Shown here: positions 21,200-26,572 of the stretch, in pieces
How positions within the stretch are numbered: position 1 is the stretch's first letter
How the letters are laid out: every line of letters begins with the position of its first letter
NCBI GenBank assembly: GCA_937915075.1
Contig: CALDMA010000173.1
Span: 1-26,572, forward strand
Source: an uncultured Oscillospiraceae bacterium
GTDB lineage: Bacteria > Bacillota > Clostridia > Oscillospirales > Oscillospiraceae
Length of the DNA: 26,572 nucleotides
Direction: 5' to 3'
Program-made: the position numbers and the translations under genes
Notes under the pieces: generated by a model
What the model was told of the DNA's origin: nothing
Seen by the model: the letters and a program-made list of their open reading frames with translations, nothing else
Databases searched by the model: none

Positions 21200-22456
21200 C
21201 TATAGGCGACTTTCCTGAAGCGCGACCTTTTTGCGGAAATCGCCGGGCGTCATCACCTTGAAGCGCAGGAAGTTGCGGTTGAAGGTCTTGACGTTGGCGT
21301 AGCCGACCTCCATGGCGATGTAGGTCACGGTCTGGTCGGTGGTGAGCAGCAGCTCGGCGGCGCGGTTAATGCGGACGTAGTTGAGAAATTCCTCGAAATT
21401 CTTCTCCACCTGCAGCATCAGCGCGCGGTTCATTTCGGCGGCGGTGTAGCCGAATTTTTCGGCGACCGTGCGCGCGGAGAGCGGCTCGTTGTAGCTGCGG
21501 CAGATATACTCCACCAGCGCGTAGACGCGCCGATCGGTCTCGATGCGGCAGATGCTCTCCACACGCTGATAGGTCTTTCGGTAGTCGTTGATGCGCATTC
21601 CCACGCGCGCGGAAAAGACCTTGGAGATGTGCGAGGCGTCCACATAGCCGAGCGCCGCGGCGATCTCCTCAAGCGTGAGATCGGTATAGAGCAGGTAGTT
21701 GGCGGTCTTGCCGATGCGCATTTCGTTCAGAAGGTCGAAGAACGAGAGCCCCGTCATGCCGCTGATATAGCTGCTCAGGCTGCTCTCGGAAACGTAGAAG
21801 ATGCGCGAGAGCCCCTTGAGCGTCAGCTTTTCGCCGGTGTGGCAGTAGAGATAGCGCAGGATCTCGCTCATGTCCGGCGCGGCGGAGGCGCTGTCGGCCG
21901 CGGCGGGCTCGGGCTGCTCGGCGCGGAAGCGCTCCATGAGGATCACCAGCTCGACGAGACGGTTGACGACGGCGAGCGAGCCGAGGATCTTCGGGGGGGC
22001 CGCGCCGAGAATGGATTCCAGCCCCACCTCCTCGCGCAGCGAGAGAAAAAACTGCTGCATCCGGTGCGCCTGCCCCTCGTTGCAGTAGAGCGCGGGCTGC
22101 TGCTCGATGTGCGCGAGCCAGTCCACCGCGTCGCCGCGCTCGTCGGAGAAGGCGCGAATGTAGCGGTTGAGTGTGTGGAGGTTGTAGATCACGAGGTGAT
22201 ACTGCAGCGGCTCGGCGACCTCCGTCACCGCCGTGATCTGCCACGGCAGGATAGAGAGAAGCGTATTCGGCCGCAGCTCCACGTCATGCCCCTGGATGCG
22301 GATGACGCCATGCCCCTCGCAGATGTAGAGGAAGCGGGCCTCCTGATGGATCAGAGGCGCGGTCGGCGCCTCGATGGTCTCGTTGTCGAACGAGCACAGC
22401 TTGCTTCGGTCGAGACGGGAGCGCTCAAAGGACTGCATCGCGGCAGGATCTTTCAT
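21200..22456 (-). CDS. AraC-family regulator with two tandem HTH domains
   Basis: A 418-residue cytoplasmic transcription factor. The N-terminal part (about 30-90) looks like a cupin-type ligand-binding domain (RFLYICEGHGVIRI, LRPNTLLSILP). A helical middle follows. There are two AraC-type DNA-binding domains: 197-297 (LTLKGLSRIFYVSESSLSSY, then LTLEEIAAALGYVDASHISK) and 311-409 (ARTVAEKFGYTAAEMNRAL, then VTYIAMEVGYANVKTFNRNF). Each has both helix-turn-helix units, so four are present; ordinary members have one domain. ATG at 22456 is chosen because GAGGTG lies 5 nt upstream; the GTG at 22465 would destroy that site. It lies upstream of the liv-glnA operon on the same strand and may control it or the divergent argF; this is inferred from position. 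Confidence 0.9.
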   Translation of the reverse strand: MKDPAAMQSFERSRLDRSKLCSFDNETIEAPTAPLIHQEARFLYICEGHGVIRIQGHDVELRPNTLLSILPWQITAVTEVAEPLQYHLVIYNLHTLNRYIRAFSDERGDAVDWLAHIEQQPALYCNEGQAHRMQQFFLSLREEVGLESILGAAPPKILGSLAVVNRLVELVILMERFRAEQPEPAAADSASAAPDMSEILRYLYCHTGEKLTLKGLSRIFYVSESSLSSYISGMTGLSFFDLLNEMRIGKTANYLLYTDLTLEEIAAALGYVDASHISKVFSARVGMRINDYRKTYQRVESICRIETDRRVYALVEYICRSYNEPLSARTVAEKFGYTAAEMNRALMLQVEKNFEEFLNYVRINRAAELLLTTDQTVTYIAMEVGYANVKTFNRNFLRFKVMTPGDFRKKVALQESRL

Positions 22457-22521
22457 ATCGGTCACCTCATTCGGCCCGCGCCGGACGGTGCGGGGTTGCC
22501 TTATGCGTTGTTTCGGTGTAT

Positions 22522-22551
22522 AGTATACCGCAGAAACGATCCGTTTGGCAA
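22522..22551 (-). promoter_or_regulatory. Promoter of the AraC-family gene
   Basis: -35 TTGCCA (22546-22551) and -10 TATACT (22522-22527) with an 18-bp spacer, about 65 nt upstream of the start codon. It is in a 260-nt region shared with the divergent argF gene. Confidence 0.65.
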
Positions 22552-22658
22552 GTGCCGGAAGGGCCGCGGGGAAGCGGTGCAGTAAAGGCTCCGGTGCACA
22601 AATTTGCCGTTAAATACAAGAAAAATGACTGAAAATGTCCAGCGCGTTTTTCAAAAAT

Positions 22659-22703
22659 TGGTATGCTATGTACAGAACATGAGTCAATTTCCCCCATTGG
22701 GGG
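22659..22703 (+). promoter_or_regulatory. Probable argF promoter and downstream palindrome
   Basis: TGGTATGCT (22659-22667) is an extended -10 element 64 nt before the ATG; no good -35 box is seen. CCCCC/GGGGG around ATT (22691-22703) lies between the predicted start of transcription and the ribosome binding site and could be an operator or a small leader stem. No clear ArgR box could be named. Confidence 0.45.
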
Positions 22704-22730
22704 CGAATTATCTTGAAGGAGGACTATCCC

Positions 22731-23726
22731 ATGCCCGTTAATCTGAAAGGCCGTTCTTTTCTCACGCTGAAGGATTTCACCCCCGATGAGATCCGCTATA
22801 TGCTCAACCTCGCCGCCGATCTGAAGGCGAAGAAGCGCGCCGGCATCCGCGGCAATCTGCTCGCCGGCAAGAACATCGTTTTGCTCTTTGAGAAGACCTC
22901 CACCCGCACCCGCTGCGCGTTTGAGGTCGCCGCCTATGACGAAGGCGCGCACGTCACGTTCCTCGATTCCAAGTCCTCACAGATGGGCAAGAAGGAGACG
23001 ATGGTCGATACCGCGAAGGTCCTCGGCCGCTTCTTCGACGGCATTGAGTACCGCGGCTACGACCAGAAGGTCGTCGAGGGTCTCGCCGCCAACGCCGGCG
23101 TTCCCGTGTGGAACGGCCTGACCGACGTCGATCATCCCACCCAGGCGCTCGCCGACATCCTTACCCTGATGGAGAACACCAAGAAGCCCCTCAACAAGTG
23201 CAAGCTGGTCTTCTGCGGCGATACCCGCAACAATGTGGCCTATTGCCTGATGTACATCTGCGCCAAGCTCGGTATGCACTATGTCGGCTGGGGCCCGAAG
23301 GAGCTCGCTCCCGCCGCTGACGTCGTGGAGTATTGCCGCGAGGTCGCCAAGGAGACCGGCGCCGTCGTCGAGTACGGCGAGGACAAGGCTCTGCTCAAGG
23401 GCGCCGACGCGCTCTACACCGATATCTGGGCTTCCATGGGCGAGGAGGATAAGATCCCCGAGCGCGTGAAGCAGCTCACTCCCTACAAGGTCACCGGCGA
23501 CGTGATGAAGGCCACCGAGAACAGCGACTGCATCTTCCTGCACTGCCTGCCCTCCTTCCACGACTTCGACACCACCATGGCCAAGAGCCAGATGGAGCTC
23601 GGCTACGACATCCGCGAGGTCACCGACGAGGTGTTCCTCTCCCCGAACTCCAAGGTGTTCGACGAGGCCGAGAACCGTATGCACACCATCAAGGCCGTCA
23701 TGGTCGCCACCATCGGCAACGTCTGA
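22731..23726 (+). CDS. argF: Ornithine carbamoyltransferase
   Basis: Makes citrulline from ornithine and carbamoyl phosphate (arginine synthesis) or works backward in the arginine deiminase pathway. The 331 residues show all family motifs: carbamoyl phosphate-binding STRTR (57-61), SQMGKKE (83-89), DHPTQ (134-138), GDTRNN (163-168), ornithine-binding D231 and SMG (235-237), and catalytic HCLP (271-274), then the C-terminal EVFLSPNSKVFDEAENRMHTIKAV in parts. ATG at 22731 follows AAGGAGG by 8 nt; an upstream in-frame start would overlap that site. No arc or arg genes are next to it, so the direction of the reaction (argF or arcB role) is open. Confidence 0.95.
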   Translation: MPVNLKGRSFLTLKDFTPDEIRYMLNLAADLKAKKRAGIRGNLLAGKNIVLLFEKTSTRTRCAFEVAAYDEGAHVTFLDSKSSQMGKKETMVDTAKVLGRFFDGIEYRGYDQKVVEGLAANAGVPVWNGLTDVDHPTQALADILTLMENTKKPLNKCKLVFCGDTRNNVAYCLMYICAKLGMHYVGWGPKELAPAADVVEYCREVAKETGAVVEYGEDKALLKGADALYTDIWASMGEEDKIPERVKQLTPYKVTGDVMKATENSDCIFLHCLPSFHDFDTTMAKSQMELGYDIREVTDEVFLSPNSKVFDEAENRMHTIKAVMVATIGNV

Positions 23727-23770
23727 TCGAAACAACTCGCTCAAGGGCGACGATCTTTTCTTCACTCACG

Positions 23771-23818
23771 GCAAAGCCTCCGGTTTGCACCGGAGGCTTT
23801 GCCGCTTTCCGTTTATTA
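23771..23818 (+). terminator. Terminator of argF
   Basis: GCAAAGCCTCCGG (23771-23783) and CCGGAGGCTTTGC (23790-23802) form a perfect 13-bp stem with a 6-nt loop, followed on the plus strand by CGCTTTCCGTTTATT. Confidence 0.85.
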
Positions 23819-23829
23819 TAATAATGAGG

Positions 23830-23858
23830 AAGCCGCTCTGCCTACGACAGAGCGGCTT
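23830..23858. terminator. Terminator of the convergent cyclase-family gene
   Basis: AAGCCGCTCTG (23830-23840) and CAGAGCGGCTT (23848-23858) form a perfect 11-bp stem with a 7-nt loop. It lies 5 nt from the stop codon of the minus-strand gene; on that strand CCTCATTATTATAAT follows, and on the plus strand TTCGG. Confidence 0.75.
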
Positions 23859-23863
23859 TTCGG

Positions 23864-24505
23864 TCAATCCCCCAACATGGCGACGGCGCGCACGGGCGAG
23901 CCGTCAGCGTTCCTGAAGCGCAGGGGAAGCGTTGCGTAAGGGAAGGCTTTCCCCGCGAGGGAGGCAAGGTTGCAGAGATTCTCCGTATTCACAAAGCCCG
24001 CGCCGAGCAGGATCTTGTGCACGGGATAGTCTACCGTGTCCATCGGGTCGATGGAGATGGCGTCGGTGCCGACGCCCTTGAGCGGAAAGGCGGCAAGGTA
24101 CTCCGCCGCCTCGAGTGAGAGCACGGGGAAGGGGGAGAAGTATTTCTCGCTGCCCCAGTAGTTCTCCCAACCGGTGTAGAAGAGCAGGAAGTCTGCGGCC
24201 TCGATCTCCGAAGCATGGAGCAGGAGCCGCGCCTTGGGGATCTCCTTTCCCGCGAGGTCGGAGCAGTCGAGCACATAGGCGGCGCCGATGTACTTGTCCG
24301 CCGGAAACTGGTCGAGCGTTTTGCCGTCGCGCAGCATATGTGCGGGGGCGTCCATGTGCGTGCCGGTGTGGGAGCCCATCGTAAGCAGCGTTTCGCGGAA
24401 GCCGTGCTGCTCGAAGGTGTTTGAGGGCGTGAGCTTTGGCGGCTCGGTCTCGGGATAGACGGGCATGGCCTCTTCGATGAGATGGGTCAGGTCAAGAATT
24501 TTCAT
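23864..24505 (-). CDS. Cyclase-family (KynB/arylformamidase-like) metal hydrolase
   Basis: A 213-residue protein of the cyclase family, metal-dependent hydrolases that include arylformamidase KynB and isatin hydrolase. The metal-binding motif HxGTHxDxPxH is present as SHTGTHMDAPAH (45-56). Other family points: LDLTHLIEEAMPVYPE at the start, LLFYTGWENYWG (about 108-119), and GTDAISIDPMD (about 146-156). The start overlaps the end of mnmG by 14 nt, so it is translated from the same message. No kynurenine-pathway gene is nearby; the substrate is unknown. Confidence 0.88.
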   Translation of the reverse strand: MKILDLTHLIEEAMPVYPETEPPKLTPSNTFEQHGFRETLLTMGSHTGTHMDAPAHMLRDGKTLDQFPADKYIGAAYVLDCSDLAGKEIPKARLLLHASEIEAADFLLFYTGWENYWGSEKYFSPFPVLSLEAAEYLAAFPLKGVGTDAISIDPMDTVDYPVHKILLGAGFVNTENLCNLASLAGKAFPYATLPLRFRNADGSPVRAVAMLGD

Positions 24506-26378
24506 GGCGCTTCTCCTTTTCCAAATAGATCATCAGGGCGGCGAGGTCGGCGGGGGACACGCCCGAAATACGCCCAGCCTGTCCGAGCGAACGGGGACGG
24601 ATGGCGGCTAACTTTTCCCGTGCCTCGAGCCGCAGGCCGTCGATACCGGAATAGTCAAGCCCATCGGGCAGCAGGCGGCTCTCGAGGCGTGTAAACTCCT
24701 CGACCTCGGCCATCTGACGGCGGATGTAGCCCTCGTACTTCACATCGATCTCCACCTGCTCGGCGACATCCTGCGGGCAGGCGGCGCAGCCGGCGTCGAA
24801 GGCCCGCAGATCGTCGTAGCGCAGCTGCGGGCGGCGCAGCAGCGCGATGAGCGGGCTGCCGTCCGTGATCTCCGCCGTACCGCGAGAACGCAGCAGCGCG
24901 TTGAGCGCTTGGCTCGCGGGAAGGCCGGTGTGCTCGAGCCGTTTGATCTCCCGCGCGACGGCGGCGTATTTTTCCTCCACGGCGGCAAGGCGCTCGTCGG
25001 AGATGAGACCGATGTCGTGTCCGAGCCTTGTGAGCCGCCGGTCGGCGTTGTCCTGCCGCAGGAGCAGACGGTATTCGCTGCGGCTCGTCATGATGCGGTA
25101 GGGCTCGTTCGTGCCCTTGGTCACAAGATCGTCGATGAGCGTGCCAATGTAGCTCTCCGAGCGGGAGAGAACAAAGGGAGACTGCCCCGCGAGCCTGCGT
25201 GCAGCGTTCACGCCGGCGACAAAGCCCTGTACGGCGGCCTCCTCGTAACCGGACGAGCCGTTGAACTGCCCCGCGCCGTACAGCCCCGCGACGGCTTTCG
25301 TTTCCAGCGTGGGCTTGAGCGCGGTGGGGTCGATGCAGTCATACTCAATGGCGTAGGCGGGGCGCATGATCTCCGCGTGCTCGAGCCCGGGAATGGTGTG
25401 GACCATCCGCACCTGCACGTCCTCGGGCATCGAGGAGGAAAAGCCCTGAATGTACAGCTCCTCGGTGTCAAGCCCCATGGGCTCGATGAAGAGCTGGTGG
25501 CGGGGCTTGTCCGCGAAGCGGACGATCTTCGTCTCGATGCTCGGGCAGTAGCGCGGCCCGACGCCCTCGATCACACCGGAGTAGATGGGGCTGCGGTCGA
25601 GATTTTCGCGGATGATGCGGTGCGTCTCCTCGTTCGTGTAGGTGAGGTAGCACACCGCCTGATTGCAGGGGACGCGTGAGGTCGTGAACGAGAACGGCAG
25701 CGGCTCAGCGTCGCCGTCCTGCCGCTCCATTTTGGAGAAATCGACGCTGCGGGCGTTGACGCGCGGGGGCGTGCCGGTCTTGAAGCGGCGCAGGGGGAGT
25801 CCGAGCGCGCGCAGCTGCTCCGCGAGCGGCAGGCTCGCGTGCATTCCGTCGGGCCCGCTTGACTGAATGCATTCGCCCACGATGGTGCGCCCATCGAGGT
25901 AGGTTCCCGAGCAGAGAATGACGGCCTTCGCGCCGAACACCGCGCCCGTCGCGGTGACGACGGCGGAGACCGCGCCGTTTTCCACGCGCAGCTCCACGAT
26001 CTCCGCCTGCCGCAGCGTCAGGTTTTCCTGCCGCTCGAGCGTATGCTTCATGATCTGCTGATAGCGGCGGCGGTCTGCCTGCGCACGCAGAGACCACACG
26101 GCGGGGCCCTTGCCGCGGTTCAAAAGGCGATATTGGATGCAGGCGCGGTCGGCGGCCTTTGCCATCTCGCCGCCGAGCGCGTCCAGCTCGCGCACGAGAT
26201 GCCCCTTGCCCGTGCCGCCGATGGCGGGGTTGCAGGGCATATTGCCCACGGCGTCCAGATTGATCGTAAAGCACACGGTTTTCATCCCCAGCCGCGCGCA
26301 GGCGAGCGAGGCCTCAATGCCCGCGTGACCCGCGCCGATCACGGCGACATCATAGCTTCCGGCAGAAAATTCACGCAT
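24492..26378 (-). CDS. mnmG: tRNA uridine-5-carboxymethylaminomethyl(34) synthesis enzyme MnmG (GidA)
   Basis: FAD-dependent enzyme that, with MnmE, modifies the wobble uridine of several tRNAs. The 628 residues are full length. FAD-binding GAGHAG (15-20), NPAIGGTGKGHLVRELDALGG (from about 50), GTYLDGR (about 158-164), TGTPPRVN and the C-terminal part GLYGAGQFNGSSGYEEAA and SRSEYRLLLRQDNAD are the family signatures. ATG at 26378 follows AAGGGG within the stop region of the upstream gene, 4 nt away. MnmE, often its neighbour, is not in the window. Confidence 0.97.
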   Translation of the reverse strand: MREFSAGSYDVAVIGAGHAGIEASLACARLGMKTVCFTINLDAVGNMPCNPAIGGTGKGHLVRELDALGGEMAKAADRACIQYRLLNRGKGPAVWSLRAQADRRRYQQIMKHTLERQENLTLRQAEIVELRVENGAVSAVVTATGAVFGAKAVILCSGTYLDGRTIVGECIQSSGPDGMHASLPLAEQLRALGLPLRRFKTGTPPRVNARSVDFSKMERQDGDAEPLPFSFTTSRVPCNQAVCYLTYTNEETHRIIRENLDRSPIYSGVIEGVGPRYCPSIETKIVRFADKPRHQLFIEPMGLDTEELYIQGFSSSMPEDVQVRMVHTIPGLEHAEIMRPAYAIEYDCIDPTALKPTLETKAVAGLYGAGQFNGSSGYEEAAVQGFVAGVNAARRLAGQSPFVLSRSESYIGTLIDDLVTKGTNEPYRIMTSRSEYRLLLRQDNADRRLTRLGHDIGLISDERLAAVEEKYAAVAREIKRLEHTGLPASQALNALLRSRGTAEITDGSPLIALLRRPQLRYDDLRAFDAGCAACPQDVAEQVEIDVKYEGYIRRQMAEVEEFTRLESRLLPDGLDYSGIDGLRLEAREKLAAIRPRSLGQAGRISGVSPADLAALMIYLEKEKRHENS

Positions 26379-26382
26379 GGTC

Positions 26383-26572
26383 TCAGCCCCTTTCGAATGT
26401 GATGACCGCCACCTGCGGGCGGTTTAAGATGCGCGGAATGACGCGCGGCGAGTTGCCGAGCCCGCGATTGACAAACACCATCGCGCCCTCACAATTTTCG
26501 TCCGTGCAGTGGTAAAAGCCGCTCGTGAACGAGGGGAAAAGCGTCAGCGTCGTGTCGATCAGACCGTCGGTG
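26383..26572 (-). CDS. Metallophosphoesterase, C-terminal part
   Basis: The last 62 residues of a protein cut by the right edge, ending with TGA at 26383-26385. The sequence has SGFYHCTDENC, MVFVNRGLGNS, RVIPRILNRPQVAVITFERG, which is the usual end of YkuE/YaeI-like metallophosphoesterases (the VNRGLG strand and the proline-containing last strand). The catalytic residues lie outside the window. It is followed 4 nt later by mnmG, so the two are cotranscribed. Confidence 0.7.
   Translation of the reverse strand, partial: TDGLIDTTLTLFPSFTSGFYHCTDENCEGAMVFVNRGLGNSPRVIPRILNRPQVAVITFERG

Noticed and set aside
20934..21218. 94-codon plus-strand frame in the livK-araC gap
   Set aside because: It covers the liv promoter and the AraC-gene terminator, and its Lys/Arg-rich end is just the translated terminator.

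Overview
The window is a junction between an integrated conjugative or mobilizable element (about 1-12,580, its right-hand part) and a stretch of GC-rich chromosome (about 12,740-26,572). Strong AGGAGG ribosome binding sites, GTG/TTG starts, a GSI-type glutamine synthetase, Liv-type transporter genes and the gene content of the element point to a gut Clostridia member, probably Oscillospirales/Oscillospiraceae. This placement is inferred from gene style only; no rRNA or tRNA is present.

Element half, all genes on the minus strand, read from right to left: a RepA_N-type replication initiator; an unusual protein with two ParB-N domains; DUF3846, DUF3560 and LPD28-like accessory proteins; a DUF7007-like protein; MobC; a MobP-type relaxase; a PcfB/DUF3801 protein; an ArdC/LtrC-like protein with a broken zincin motif; a membrane-anchored secreted protein; a sortase; a CAP-domain protein; and the N-terminal part of a thioester-domain adhesin that runs off the left edge. 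Integrase, VirD4 and the type IV secretion genes are not in the window. Each block of genes is separated by structured DNA: stem-loops, terminators, and copies of a 15-bp pseudo-palindrome (GTCYCAC-S-GTGRGAC type).

Chromosomal half: a CofE-like ligase (+); then, on the minus strand, an AraC-family regulator with two DNA-binding domains, and livK-livH-livM-livG-livF-glnA-M20 amidohydrolase reading as one transcription unit from a good promoter at 21,036-21,064. An ornithine carbamoyltransferase (+) is convergent with a cyclase-family hydrolase that overlaps the end of mnmG, which in turn lies 4 nt behind a metallophosphoesterase cut by the right edge.

Most interesting: (1) five near-identical pseudo-palindromes restricted to the element, four of them just upstream of a ribosome binding site, which with the ParB/KorB-like protein suggest a KorB-style global regulon; (2) a 23-bp-period iteron array inside the repA coding sequence, out of step with the codons; (3) the double-ParB protein with a 33-residue repeat linker; (4) a thioester adhesin with its own sortase carried on the element.
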